From NCBI GenBank assembly GCA_964606085.1, contig CAZSFD010000020.1, forward strand, positions 1 through 62,042: a DNA stretch of 62,042 nucleotides. Direction: 5' to 3'. The translations under genes and the position numbers were made by a program. This DNA comes from CAIQJJ01 sp964606085. GTDB taxonomy: Bacteria > Chloroflexota > Anaerolineae > Anaerolineales > UBA4823. This document shows, piece after piece, positions 24,287 to 32,599 of the stretch. Position 1 is the stretch's first letter. The number at the start of each line of letters is the position of its first letter. The notes below the pieces were generated by a model. That model was given only the letters and a program-made list of their open reading frames with translations, did not search any database and had not been told where the DNA came from.

Positions 24287-24682
24287 TCAGCCCGGCCATT
24301 TGAAAACCAATACCACCACCAAAACCGCCAGGCTGATCAACACCCCAACCCCGCCCTTATCGAGAATTTCTTGCAATTTGCCATCCCAAAGCAGCGCAAA
24401 GACCGCCATCGAAAAGATCGCCGCCCCAATCGCCGAAGGCCGCCACCAATCCTGGCGCAGGAACAACCCCAGCGCACCCGCCGCATAACCGATCGCCACC
24501 AACACCAGCGAAATGCCCGCCAGCCAACGCGTGCCCGCCTCGCCCAACCACCCCGCAAACAGCCACGCCCCATCCGGCCAGACCAGCCCCGGTCGCAGCT
24601 CGAAGAAGCGCAGCACCTGTCCGGCGTACAGCAAATGCACCATGCCGTGCAAAAGGAAAAAGATGCCCAGGAGGATGCTCAT
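24287..24682 (-). CDS. Hypothetical membrane protein
   Basis: A 131-residue protein with four membrane segments (about 2-20, 51-72, 83-103 and 110-128). It begins MSILLGIFFLLHGMVHLLYAGQ; the helix-1 pair HGMVHLLY is reminiscent of small DoxX-like or heme-handling membrane proteins, but I do not recognise the family. It lies four bases after the hydrolase gene and is the last member of the seven-gene operon that starts at 28811. Confidence 0.65.
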   Translation of the reverse strand: MSILLGIFFLLHGMVHLLYAGQVLRFFELRPGLVWPDGAWLFAGWLGEAGTRWLAGISLVLVAIGYAAGALGLFLRQDWWRPSAIGAAIFSMAVFALLWDGKLQEILDKGGVGVLISLAVLVVVLVFKWPG

Positions 24683-24686
24683 CAGA

Positions 24687-25487
24687 TTACGCCTCTCTCA
24701 AAAAAGCCAGAACTTCCTGCTCAAATGGCTTTCCCGCCGCCGGGTGGCCCATCTTCTCGTAGAGCATCAACCGGGCGTTCGGGATTCCCGCCGCCGTCTC
24801 GCGGAAAAGCGCCTCGCTGTAGAACGGGTCTTCCTTGCCGGCGATCACCAGCGTGGGGGCCTTGATTTCTGCCAGGCGTTCCTGAAAGTCGAATTGATCT
24901 TCGGCCTCGATGGTTACGATCAGGTCGGTCAGTTGCTTGGGGCTGCCCAGCAGCAGCAAATGGGAAAGCAATCCAATTATCGGCCGGGTAATAGCCTGCA
25001 AAACCCGATTGGGTGGCTGCATGAAGTTGAAAATATACGCCACCGCCTGTGCATTCCGGCCCTGCTGCGCCAGGCGGCCCATTTCAAGCTGCACTTGTTT
25101 GCCCGCATCGCCCAACCGGTGTGCGCATGAATGAATCACCAGGCGGCGCACCACGCCGGTGTGATCCGCCGCGAGTTGCTGAACAATCGAGCCGCCGGTT
25201 GAAACGCCAAGCACATCCACCGGGCCGTCAAATTCTTCTCGGATCATCGCTGCGTAATCCTTCGCCATATCCCCAATGGTGTACCCCTGCGGCATCCCCG
25301 GTTTACGCAGCACCGAGTACAGCGTGTAATCCCGTTCCAGAAAGCGGTAACCCAGCATCATCCCCGCCTGGGGTTTGTTCTCGAACGCCAGGCCCTGCAC
25401 GATAACCAACGGACGCGCCCCCTTGCCACCCCGGTTGTAGGGCAGGCCGCTGCGAAAATAACCCGAGGAAGGTTGAAGTTTATTCAT
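24687..25487 (-). CDS. Alpha/beta hydrolase
   Basis: A 266-residue alpha/beta-hydrolase fold protein. The nucleophile elbow is VLGVSTGGS (Gly-x-Ser-x-Gly with Ser near residue 95), the acid is likely in VIAGKEDPFYSE near 220 and the His in EKMGHPAAGKP near 250. The oxyanion segment VIVQGLAFEN sits at the N-terminus. Substrate is unknown. ATG 25487 is used; TTG 25505, which overlaps the stop of the upstream gene as TTGA, is an alternative adding six residues and would keep translational coupling. Confidence 0.82.
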   Translation of the reverse strand: MNKLQPSSGYFRSGLPYNRGGKGARPLVIVQGLAFENKPQAGMMLGYRFLERDYTLYSVLRKPGMPQGYTIGDMAKDYAAMIREEFDGPVDVLGVSTGGSIVQQLAADHTGVVRRLVIHSCAHRLGDAGKQVQLEMGRLAQQGRNAQAVAYIFNFMQPPNRVLQAITRPIIGLLSHLLLLGSPKQLTDLIVTIEAEDQFDFQERLAEIKAPTLVIAGKEDPFYSEALFRETAAGIPNARLMLYEKMGHPAAGKPFEQEVLAFLREA

Positions 25488-25501
25488 CGGCAACGCCAGG
25501 A

Positions 25502-26173
25502 TCAAACTGCAAAAAAGGACTGCGCCTGCGGCCCATCCAACGGGCCGCCATGCCCAACATAAATTTTGTTCGGCTGGAAAGAAAAGACCCGCTTCAAGCT
25601 GGCCTGTACATCATCCCGGTTGACGGCCCAGTAATGGTGGCGCGGCTTGCCCGGCTGGAACTGCCCCAACAGCAGCCCACCGCCGATCAGGTCGCCAACG
25701 ATGGCCTGTTTATCGCCGGTGATCACCGACAGCGAGCCAGGCGTATGCCCCGGTGTTGCGATCACTTTCGCATCTACGCCATAGCCTGTCAAATCCAGCG
25801 TATCGTCAATCAGGGTATCGGCCCGAACGGGAAAAAAACCAGCGCCCATGAAGGGCATGAGCATTTTCCCCAACGGGTGAATAGGGATAATCGCGGCGTT
25901 TTGCCCCTGCGCCAGGCAGTCTTTTTCCAGGCGGTGGGCGGCCACCGGGCAGCCGGCGCGCTGTTGGATGGCGGCGGCGCTCCCGGCGTGGTCGAAGTGG
26001 GCGTGGGTGATGATCAGCAGCGCAATCTCTTCGAGGCCGATGCCGTGTTGCGCCAGTTGGCGGGTCAGGGCAGGCAGGTCGTTGGGGCTGCCACTATCCA
26101 TCAGAATGGGCCTTTCGCCGCGCAGCAAAAAGGCGTTGGACATGGAAAGTTTGAGGGGAATGATGCCTGTCAT
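25502..26173 (-). CDS. Metallo-beta-lactamase-fold hydrolase
   Basis: A 223-residue MBL-fold protein. The metal motif THAHFDHAG lies near residue 56, a second His in ATPGHTPGSL near 140, Asp in IVGDLIGGG near 159 and the last His in VGHGGPLDG near 208. Two zinc or iron ions would be bound. No signal peptide is seen, so it acts in the cytoplasm, like glyoxalase II-type relatives. It starts in an ATGA overlap with the upstream membrane protein gene. Confidence 0.88.
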   Translation of the reverse strand: MTGIIPLKLSMSNAFLLRGERPILMDSGSPNDLPALTRQLAQHGIGLEEIALLIITHAHFDHAGSAAAIQQRAGCPVAAHRLEKDCLAQGQNAAIIPIHPLGKMLMPFMGAGFFPVRADTLIDDTLDLTGYGVDAKVIATPGHTPGSLSVITGDKQAIVGDLIGGGLLLGQFQPGKPRHHYWAVNRDDVQASLKRVFSFQPNKIYVGHGGPLDGPQAQSFFAV

Positions 26174-26775
26174 ACCGTCACCTTTTGGCGGGCAACTGAC
26201 GCCAGCGCCGTCAGCACTGGCAGCGCGACATCAAAAAAGAGAAACAAGAACCCACCCATTGCCAGCATGGCCTGGTTGAAAAAATAGCCCAGCAGCCAAC
26301 TGGCCGGAAACCAGAGCGCCATCAGCAGCAGCGTCCACGGCCACAGGCGGGCCAACCAGCGCCAAACGGCTCCCGGCGGCCCCAGCGGCGCGCCAATGCG
26401 CCCCGCCGCCACACCCGCCACAACGCCGATCAATACTGGCACGAACCCGCCGCCGACCAGCAGCATCAGCAGCAACAGCCCTGCCAACACCCAGCCGCCA
26501 TGCCGCCGCGCCAGGAAGGTTGCCGACCATCCTACCACGAGCAGCCCGGCAACCAGCGCGGCGAAACCGGATATGAACAAATTAGGGATCAGCGTCATGG
26601 CCGGAAAACAGGCGTGCCAGACCGTCTCCGCCTGGCAGGGCGGGCCGATCGCCTGGATGATCAAGCCATCGGGCGCAACCGGCCCTTGCAAAATTTCAAA
26701 GATGCCATGCTCGATAGCCAACAGCCCGGCATAGATGCCAAGAAACGTACTGGTGAGGTGAAGCGGATTTTTCAT
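26170..26775 (-). CDS. Unknown membrane protein, EHGxFExLQG family (paralogue B)
   Basis: A 201-residue protein with about five membrane segments. It shares with the products at 28197 and 30499 an N-terminal AIEHGIFEILQG motif (residues 20-31), a middle segment WHAC-PA-LIPNLFISG, a HGG turn near residue 92 and ARLWPW near 145. Conserved Glu and His in the first helix suggest a functional site in the membrane. No family name is known to me. It overlaps both neighbours by four bases. Confidence 0.75.
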   Translation of the reverse strand: MKNPLHLTSTFLGIYAGLLAIEHGIFEILQGPVAPDGLIIQAIGPPCQAETVWHACFPAMTLIPNLFISGFAALVAGLLVVGWSATFLARRHGGWVLAGLLLLMLLVGGGFVPVLIGVVAGVAAGRIGAPLGPPGAVWRWLARLWPWTLLLMALWFPASWLLGYFFNQAMLAMGGFLFLFFDVALPVLTALASVARQKVTV

Positions 26776-27800
26776 TTTACGAACAATTCCGGGGCCACCA
26801 ACACCACGTTACCCGTCACCTCGCCGCTTTCGAGCAGGGCATTGGCCTGAGCCGCCTGCAAAATGGGAAATTTGGCCGCAATGACAGGGGATATTTTGCC
26901 CTCCCGAAGCAGAGCAAACAACGTTGCCCAATCTTCCAGGTAGGATTTCTGATCGAACAAGAAATACGTGGATGTCCCATACAGCGACAAAGATTTGCCT
27001 TTCGGCAGGAAATGGGTGCGCACCGTGAGACCCAGGATTTTCATCAACTCAGGGCGGCTGGCGGGTTCGCCGAAACAGGCCATACGCCCGCCGCGGCGCA
27101 GCAACGACAGGGCGCGCTGCATCATCTCCAGGCGCATCATGCCATCGAGTACCACATCCAGGCCAGCGGGTTCAGCCTGGCGGATGATTTCGGCAAAATT
27201 TTGCGAGTGATAGTCAATCGGCGTCGCGCCATATTCGGCCAGGATGGCATGTTTGCTTTTAGAGGCCACGGCATACATCTTCAGGCCAGCCAGTTTGCCC
27301 AGTTGCAGCAGCGCCGTGCCAATACCGCCGCTGGCCCCGATGATCAGCGCCTTTTCGCCAGGCTTTGCCTTCACCACACGGTGCATGGTTTGGTAGGCCA
27401 CGATGTAGTTCAAAATCAGCGTGACTGCTTCAGCAAGGTCAACATCCACAGGCACAGGGATCAGGCGGTCGGCGCGCCAGTACAGATACTCGGTATACCC
27501 GCCCACCACCGTCAACACACCCACCCGCTGGCCCACCGCAACGCTGCGCACCCCGTCGCCTACCGCATCCACATCACCGACGATTGAATACCCCGGCGTG
27601 AAGGGCAGTTTTTGACCCAGAAACGTATCCGAGTAGAGTGCCTTCCCCTGCCGCACGCTGATATCGGGCCGGCTGACCGAGGCCGCCAGCACCTTGATAC
27701 GCACTTCGTTGGCTGCCGGCAGGCGCAATTCATTTTCCACAACTTGCAGCACTTCTGGCCCGCCGCATTCAAAAACGCGCAAGCTTTTGTAAGTGGTCAT
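26772..27800 (-). CDS. Zinc-independent medium-chain dehydrogenase/reductase (quinone reductase-like)
   Basis: A 342-residue MDR-superfamily oxidoreductase. The GroES-like N-terminal half has ASVSRPDISVRQG and PFTPGYSIVGDVDAVGDGV. The Rossmann half has ALIIGASGGIGTALLQLGKLAG near residue 152 (A/GxxGGxG, NADPH type). The zinc-ligand cysteines of alcohol dehydrogenases are absent. It probably reduces a quinone or enone with NADPH. The start codon shares one base with the stop of the 27800-28174 gene. Confidence 0.88.
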   Translation of the reverse strand: MTTYKSLRVFECGGPEVLQVVENELRLPAANEVRIKVLAASVSRPDISVRQGKALYSDTFLGQKLPFTPGYSIVGDVDAVGDGVRSVAVGQRVGVLTVVGGYTEYLYWRADRLIPVPVDVDLAEAVTLILNYIVAYQTMHRVVKAKPGEKALIIGASGGIGTALLQLGKLAGLKMYAVASKSKHAILAEYGATPIDYHSQNFAEIIRQAEPAGLDVVLDGMMRLEMMQRALSLLRRGGRMACFGEPASRPELMKILGLTVRTHFLPKGKSLSLYGTSTYFLFDQKSYLEDWATLFALLREGKISPVIAAKFPILQAAQANALLESGEVTGNVVLVAPELFVK

Positions 27801-28174
27801 TATTTCACCGTGCGCAATAAAGCCAACGCCGCAACCATCGCCAGCAGCGCCAAAATCGGTGCTACCCGGTGGATGGTCAGTGAGACTTCGTAGCTGAACT
27901 TCTCCATGCTCATCAGTGCGCCGGTGGCGAACAGGGCCACAGCGCTTGCCACGGCAAGGATGACGAGCAGAAGCGGAAGCACCTGCACGCCCGTCTCGCC
28001 AAACGCCTTGCCGATCTGCACGATGGTGACGATGACCGCGCCGAGGGCAATCAGCTTGTGGATATTGAACAGGAGGCCGTTATACGGCTTACCCGCAAAG
28101 CTCAACCAGAAGCCAAAAACCACGGTCAGGATGAAAACGATGCCAGGGGTGATGAATTTGTTGGCAAGTTCCAT
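27800..28174 (-). CDS. Hypothetical four-helix membrane protein
   Basis: A 124-residue protein with four membrane segments (about 8-26, 36-56, 66-87 and 103-121). Histidines in FNIHKLIALGAV and LTIHRVAPILAL sit near helix starts at equivalent positions in the two halves. This is the pattern of a small heme-binding or cytochrome-like bundle, but it is not diagnostic. No family name is recognised. It is coupled to the reductase gene by a TAATG overlap. Confidence 0.65.
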   Translation of the reverse strand: MELANKFITPGIVFILTVVFGFWLSFAGKPYNGLLFNIHKLIALGAVIVTIVQIGKAFGETGVQVLPLLLVILAVASAVALFATGALMSMEKFSYEVSLTIHRVAPILALLAMVAALALLRTVK

Positions 28175-28185
28175 AGAAGACTCCT

Positions 28186-28211
28186 GCAGGGCAAAATCAA
28201 TTTTGCCCTGC
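28186..28211. repeat. Palindrome between first and second gene of the seven-gene operon
   Basis: Arms GCAGGGCAAAAT and ATTTTGCCCTGC with loop CA. It covers the stop region of the 28197-28811 gene. It has the same design as the palindromes at 2017 and 11125. Confidence 0.8.
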
Positions 28212-28811
28212 TACCGCATCATGGGCATAACCCACGTACACCGAAAGTGGCAAGAAAACGATGATAAAGAGCAGGACAAAGCCCATCACGCTGGTCAGGG
28301 CATCGTTGAAAAAGTAGCCGATCACGAACTGCGCCAACAGCCAGCCCACCAGCAGCACCAGCGGCCACGGCCACAACCGGGCAGCCAGGCGAGTGACTGC
28401 GCCAGGCCGCCCGCTCACAGGCTGGTTGATCTGCGTGCCCGCCGCGCCGCCGATGATGCCGATCAGCGGCGGGAAGAAGCCGCCGCCAAACAGCAGCAGC
28501 GCAATCGAGAGGCCGATCTGCGCCAGCCCGCCATGCCTGCGCTGCACGAACCAGCCCGCCCAGGCGATCAACACCACGCTGAGCAGCATCGCCAGGATGC
28601 CGGTGATCAGAAAATTGGGCAGGATGCTCATGGCCGGTTCGCAGGCGTGCCAGATTTTGGCCGGGTCACAAATATCAGGCCCCCACGAGGGGAACGCCAG
28701 CCCTGCCGGGCGTGTGTTGCCCTGCAAAATCTCAAAGTAGCCGTGTTCAAGGCCCGCGATGCCCGCTACGATCCCCAGCCACATTGTGACAGCTTTTGTT
28801 GCTTTTCTCAT
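28197..28811 (-). CDS. Unknown membrane protein, EHGxFExLQG family (paralogue A)
   Basis: A 204-residue protein with about five membrane segments and the motif GLEHGYFEILQG at residues 20-31. The middle segment IWHACEPAMSILPNFLITG closely matches paralogue B; HGG and ARLWPWPL follow at the same places. GAGGAAACT sits directly before ATG 28811. It is the first gene of the operon, divergent from padR over a 112-base spacer full of ACGATATA repeats, so it is probably a PadR target. Confidence 0.75.
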   Translation of the reverse strand: MRKATKAVTMWLGIVAGIAGLEHGYFEILQGNTRPAGLAFPSWGPDICDPAKIWHACEPAMSILPNFLITGILAMLLSVVLIAWAGWFVQRRHGGLAQIGLSIALLLFGGGFFPPLIGIIGGAAGTQINQPVSGRPGAVTRLAARLWPWPLVLLVGWLLAQFVIGYFFNDALTSVMGFVLLFIIVFLPLSVYVGYAHDAVAGQN

Positions 28812-28831
28812 AGTTTCCTCGCAGAAATATA

Positions 28832-28860
28832 TTGACAAACGATATATCGCATGTTATTAT
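28832..28860 (+). promoter_or_regulatory. Promoter of the PadR-DUF2812 operon
   Basis: TTGACA (28832-28837), 17-base spacer, TATTAT (28855-28860). GGAG lies nine bases before the padR ATG at 28924. Confidence 0.7.
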
Positions 28861-28876
28861 AACGATATACGATATA
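28839..28876. promoter_or_regulatory. Likely PadR operator array
   Basis: The octamer ACGATATA occurs at 28839, 28862 and 28869, inside and just after the promoter; a related CAGATATAAC follows at 28884. The first copy lies in the -35/-10 spacer and the others cover the transcription start. AT-rich direct or inverted repeats overlapping the promoter are typical PadR sites. Confidence 0.55.
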
Positions 28877-28923
28877 ACAAAATCAGATATAACGTCAGGT
28901 GATGTAACCAGGAGCAGTCCCTC

Positions 28924-29250
28924 ATGGCAATCAACTCAGAGCTAACCAAATACCTGCCACTTTCCGAAGCCAGCCTCTACATCCTGCTCTCGCTGAGCGA
29001 GCCGCGACACGGCTACGCCATCATGCAACACGTCGAAAAAATCAGCCAGGGCCAGGTCAGCATCGGGCCAGGCACATTGTACGGCGCTTTTTCCACTTTC
29101 GAGAGCGAAAAGCTGATCGAAATGGTGAGCGAGGAAAACCGCCGCAAGAGCTACATTCTCACCGAAAAAGGCCGCCAGGTGTTGGCGCTGCAAGCCGAAC
29201 GCCTCACCACGCTGCACCAAAACCTGCAAGCTGCGCTCAACCAGGCTTGA
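28924..29250 (+). CDS. PadR family transcriptional regulator
   Basis: A 108-residue winged-helix regulator. SEASLYILLSLSEPRHGYAIMQHVEK (residues 13-38) is the PadR helix-turn-helix start and GPGTLYGAFSTFESEKLI (50-67) the recognition helix and wing. Being short it lacks the C-terminal Vir_act_alpha_C domain (subfamily 2). Family members repress neighbouring membrane or stress genes until a small ligand binds. Its gene is divergent from the seven-gene operon and directly upstream of a DUF2812 gene, a common pairing. Confidence 0.92.
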   Translation: MAINSELTKYLPLSEASLYILLSLSEPRHGYAIMQHVEKISQGQVSIGPGTLYGAFSTFESEKLIEMVSEENRRKSYILTEKGRQVLALQAERLTTLHQNLQAALNQA

Positions 29251-29267
29251 TTTTGAAAGGAACGAAC

Positions 29268-29804
29268 ATGAACCCGACCATCACACAACGCAAATTCTTT
29301 TGGTCCTGGCAAGATGAACAAGAAGAAGCCTGGCTGCATGAAATGTCGCTGCGCGGGCTGCACCTGGTCAAACTCCAGGGAGGCGCCTATCACTTTGAGC
29401 AAAGCGAGCCGCAACATGCTGTGTACCGGCTGGATTATCGCGACTCGTCCGCCAATCGTCAAGATTATGAACAGCTCTTCGCCGATGCTGGCTGGCACTA
29501 TATCGGCTCGATGGGTGGCTGGGAGTATTTCCGCAAGGCAGCCGCGCCGGGCAGTATGCCCGAAATCTATACCGATGCCGACTCAAAAGTGCAGAAATAT
29601 CGGCGGTTGCAGTGGTTTTTTGTGCTTCTGTTGCCTTTTCTTTGGATTGCCTTCCCGAATTTTGATTTCGACCAAACGTCACTGTTTCGGCTGGCGGTCA
29701 ATCTCTTTCACCTGATTGGCTTTTGTGGGTTGGCGGCTTTGTTGGGAATCAACCTGTTGAAACTGGAGCAGCGCATCCAGCAACTCAAACGCCTGGCGCT
29801 TTGA
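29268..29804 (+). CDS. DUF2812 domain-containing membrane protein
   Basis: A 178-residue protein. Residues 5-110 are a DUF2812 domain (FFWSWQDEQEEAWLHEMSLRG, YRLDYRD, ADAGWHYIGSMGGWEYFRK). Two membrane helices follow (about 115-132 and 139-160). Genes of this family usually accompany padR and are thought to take part in sensing or signalling to it, though the function is not established. AAAGGAACGAAC precedes ATG 29268. The 3' end overlaps the convergent gene by 20 bases. Confidence 0.85.
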   Translation: MNPTITQRKFFWSWQDEQEEAWLHEMSLRGLHLVKLQGGAYHFEQSEPQHAVYRLDYRDSSANRQDYEQLFADAGWHYIGSMGGWEYFRKAAAPGSMPEIYTDADSKVQKYRRLQWFFVLLLPFLWIAFPNFDFDQTSLFRLAVNLFHLIGFCGLAALLGINLLKLEQRIQQLKRLAL

Positions 29805-30495
29805 ACAAAAGCCGCGCCGCCAGCAGATGCCAGAGCATCCAAAACGCCCCGCCAAAAGCCATGAACAACACTTGCAAGCCCGGCGAAAGGGCAAAGGTCA
29901 GGCAATAGGCCAGGTCGCAGCCAGCGGCCAGCAGCCCGGCGATGGCAGTGACGCGGTGGCCCGGCAGCAACAGGATGGCAAAAGCCAGCTCGGCCAGGGC
30001 GATCAGCAGGTAACTCATGTACGTACCTGTGCCGGGGAAGTTTGCCATCGCCCCGGTCATTGCCAATAGCAACTGCCCGGCGGCCAGCAGGGTGGCACGC
30101 TGCGCTTCGTCCGTCGCGGCGGCGTATTGCTGGCTGATAGACATCATGGCAAACGAAACATTGCTGGCAAAACTGACGGCGATGCCCACCAACCCGCTGG
30201 CCAGGGCCATCGCCGTCAGGCTTTTGTTCAGCGGCCACAGCCTGACCGCCAGCGCCAGGAAAACCAGCCCCACCAGGAAGTAGTTGACCAGGTCGAAGAC
30301 CGCCAGGAAGGATAATCCGACGAATGGGTTGGTTTGCAGCAAATGGAACCACTCCGCCGCGGAGGTCGGGATGGCTTCCATGCCGGTGAACAGCGACACC
30401 TCAGCGCCGATGTTGCGCCGGAAGAGGATGGCGGCGGTCAGGGCGGCGATGGCCCCGATTCGGTAGAGGGTTGTCCATTCTTGCGTTTGTGCCAT
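29785..30495 (-). CDS. DUF4386-like membrane protein
   Basis: A 236-residue protein with about six membrane segments. The outline (N-terminal TLYRIGAIAALTAAIL, long loop, DLVNYFLVGLVFLALA, AMASGLVGIAVSFASN, terminal FGGAFWMLWHLLAARLLF) fits DUF4386-type integral proteins found in many Chloroflexota and Actinomycetota. No catalytic motif is seen. It is the last gene of a four-gene membrane-protein operon transcribed from 32333. Confidence 0.7.
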   Translation of the reverse strand: MAQTQEWTTLYRIGAIAALTAAILFRRNIGAEVSLFTGMEAIPTSAAEWFHLLQTNPFVGLSFLAVFDLVNYFLVGLVFLALAVRLWPLNKSLTAMALASGLVGIAVSFASNVSFAMMSISQQYAAATDEAQRATLLAAGQLLLAMTGAMANFPGTGTYMSYLLIALAELAFAILLLPGHRVTAIAGLLAAGCDLAYCLTFALSPGLQVLFMAFGGAFWMLWHLLAARLLFKAPGV

Positions 30496-30498
30496 GTT

Positions 30499-31146
30499 CT
30501 ATCCTATCAATGCAATGCGCTGCCGGGCATCGTACACGAACCCGGAAACATACGTCAGCAGGTACAGACCCCACCCGCCGCCAAAGACGAAGGCCCAGCA
30601 AACGGCCAGGATGCTTTCATCATCCCTTACGCCGGGCACATAGCCGGTGATGGCGATAAACAGCCCAATCAACAGGGAAAGCGTTCCGAGCGCCAGCGTG
30701 ACCGGCCAGATTTTCGCCAGCCAGCATCCAGCGGGTTCGGGCAGCAGTCTGCGCCACCCATCCAGTGGCTTGTTAATTTGCCGCGCCGCGGCCCAGGCAA
30801 AGGGGACGAACACGATCTGCGCCGCAATCCCACCGCCCACCAGGAACAGGGCAATGAACAGCAGGCCAAAGACCGTCGCGCCGTGTTGCGTATCCAGGTA
30901 GCGCAGCGACCAGACGATGATCGCCAGGCTGACAGCAATTGCCAGGAGGCCAGTCACCAGGAAGTTGGGTATAACCGTGAAGGCTTCCTCGGTCCCCCAC
31001 AAATTCATCTCTGGCCCGATGGCCTGGATGATCAGCCCGGTGGTGGGTTTACTGCCTTGCAGGGTTTCAAAAAAGCCGTGGTCAAGGCCAGCAATCGCCA
31101 GCATGATCCCAACGACAGTAACGATGATGCGCGTGGCACGATTCAT
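30499..31146 (-). CDS. Unknown membrane protein, EHGxFExLQG family (paralogue C)
   Basis: A 215-residue protein with about six membrane segments. It carries GLDHGFFETLQG at residues 19-30 (Asp replaces Glu of the first position), GLIIQAIGPE as in paralogue B, IPNFLVTG near 58 and CWLAKIWPV near 142. It is the most divergent of the three paralogues and lies in the neighbouring operon. The start overlaps the upstream gene by ATGA. Confidence 0.75.
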   Translation of the reverse strand: MNRATRIIVTVVGIMLAIAGLDHGFFETLQGSKPTTGLIIQAIGPEMNLWGTEEAFTVIPNFLVTGLLAIAVSLAIIVWSLRYLDTQHGATVFGLLFIALFLVGGGIAAQIVFVPFAWAAARQINKPLDGWRRLLPEPAGCWLAKIWPVTLALGTLSLLIGLFIAITGYVPGVRDDESILAVCWAFVFGGGWGLYLLTYVSGFVYDARQRIALIG

Positions 31147-31634
31147 TTTCGCCTCCTCCAAAAGATGTAAACGATCACGCCGCCGATGAATAAGCCGATA
31201 TCCAGGATGGCGGCAGCGATGAACCCCGGCCCGCTGCCCCATAATCCCAACCCAAGCGTCGGTGAGCCAGCGAAAAATAGCGGCAAATAGCGCGGGTGAA
31301 CGAGAAAATCGAGCAGCCAATGGCTGAAAACCACGAACCCCACGGTCGCGCTTGCCCGACGGTCACGCAAGGCAAGGAAAGCGATCCCCGCTACCAGCGC
31401 CGACCAGACCAGCGACATGAACAACCCATGCGACCAGGCTAACGATGGCGCGGTCAATATTTGTATGCCATTGGCCAAATCCGTCTGGCTGACGCCCATG
31501 CTCTCGATGCCCGCGGCGATAAAGCCAAAACACAACAAGTCGAGCGCTTCGCCAGCCACCAGCAGCGCCCACAAGGGCGCTTTGGGCGCAAGCGGCCTGG
31601 CCGCAAATGCAACGCCGAAATGCGCGGGGCCCAT
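31143..31634 (-). CDS. Hypothetical membrane protein
   Basis: A 163-residue protein with about four membrane segments. The start GPAHFGVAFAARPLAPKAPLWALLVAGEALD and the later VFSHWLLDFLVH resemble membrane-bound metal-dependent hydrolase-like or YdjM-like proteins, in which His-Asp pairs (H..D in SHWLLDFLVH) are conserved. The assignment is weak. It starts three bases after the upstream gene ends. Confidence 0.6.
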   Translation of the reverse strand: MGPAHFGVAFAARPLAPKAPLWALLVAGEALDLLCFGFIAAGIESMGVSQTDLANGIQILTAPSLAWSHGLFMSLVWSALVAGIAFLALRDRRASATVGFVVFSHWLLDFLVHPRYLPLFFAGSPTLGLGLWGSGPGFIAAAILDIGLFIGGVIVYIFWRRRK

Positions 31635-31637
31635 CGC

Positions 31638-32333
31638 TCACGCCTTTCCTAAACGGAAGAAATCGCGCGCCAGCAGGGGAAACCAGGCCAAATAGAGCGT
31701 TCCGCCGATCATCAACAGTGCCGCGCCCACGGAGGGGAGGAGCAGCATCAAGGGGATGTGCGCCAAATCCAGGCCGTGCGTCACCACCCCCACCCAGGCC
31801 GTCCACTTGCTGAAGGCGTTGCCGCGCAGCATGAGGACGGAGAACAGCACCATGCTGGTTTGCAGGAGCAGCCCGCCCACGAAAGCGGTCGAACTGTGCC
31901 ACAGATCGGTGACCAGGATGGCCTCGCCCGCCGCTAACAGCAGGTTCTTCTGCGCCTCGCTGGCGGTGGCGAACTTATCGCTGAGCGCCAGCCACGAAAC
32001 GAAGGAGGGGGCCGCCAGGAAGAGCGTCAGACCGGCACAGCCCAGCAGCAGGGTGATCTTGGCGGCCAGGTCGTGGGTCTTTTTCAAGGCGAGGTAGAAG
32101 GCGAAAAACAGCAGGTAATACAACGGCATGACCAGGGTGGTCAGCATATCCAGCCGCAAGAGACCGGCCAGGCGGTTTTGACGCAGCATCGCCAGGGTAT
32201 CCTGGGCGGTTTCGGGCGGCGCGCCCAGGCCAAGCAGGATCACCATCGTCGCCAGCACATAGGCCAGCAAGATCAGCGCCGTCACGCCGCCCAATCTGCC
32301 GAGCGATTTAGAATTTTCGTCGCTTCCAGACAT
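31638..32333 (-). CDS. Hypothetical membrane protein, possibly DUF4386-like
   Basis: A 231-residue protein with about six membrane helices, resembling the product of 29785-30495 in outline: hydrophilic start SGSDENSKSLGRLGG, then repeated helices and a final GGTLYLAWFPLLARDFFRLGK. AAGGA precedes ATG 32333 at good spacing; a longer frame extends 65 residues upstream through a repeat-derived sequence and is not used. It is the first gene of the four-gene operon. Confidence 0.65.
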   Translation of the reverse strand: MSGSDENSKSLGRLGGVTALILLAYVLATMVILLGLGAPPETAQDTLAMLRQNRLAGLLRLDMLTTLVMPLYYLLFFAFYLALKKTHDLAAKITLLLGCAGLTLFLAAPSFVSWLALSDKFATASEAQKNLLLAAGEAILVTDLWHSSTAFVGGLLLQTSMVLFSVLMLRGNAFSKWTAWVGVVTHGLDLAHIPLMLLLPSVGAALLMIGGTLYLAWFPLLARDFFRLGKA

Positions 32334-32453
32334 CCCACACATCCTTTCCAAGCGCATTCTTGGCACGTTTCTATCATAAACCACACATCCCCTTTCGCCC
32401 ATGACCTTTTCTGCAAGAAATGTGACCTTTTGCGCACAACACTGTAGGTTTTT

Positions 32454-32479
32454 ATTCGTGTAAATTCGTGCTATTCGTG
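32454..32479. repeat. Degenerate ATTCGTG repeats
   Basis: ATTCGTG occurs at 32454, 32464 and 32473. It lies in the 266-base divergent spacer between the four-gene operon and araC, which otherwise holds only the promoter at 32565. Confidence 0.5.
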
Positions 32480-32564
32480 GTTCATTTCGCCGCCCCCACA
32501 ACCATCTACGATCCTGCCTCGTAAACAACTTCGATAGCGCTCAGCGCCTGCCAATCTCCTCCCG

Positions 32565-32592
32565 TTGACACACCCACCAAATCTATTATGAT
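32565..32592 (+). promoter_or_regulatory. Promoter of the AraC-type gene, probably leaderless
   Basis: TTGACA (32565-32570), 16-base spacer, TATGAT (32587-32592). The predicted start falls at the A of ATG 32600. The upstream ATG 32588 is part of the -10 box and so would not be transcribed. Confidence 0.6.
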
Positions 32593-32599
32593 TCAGCCC

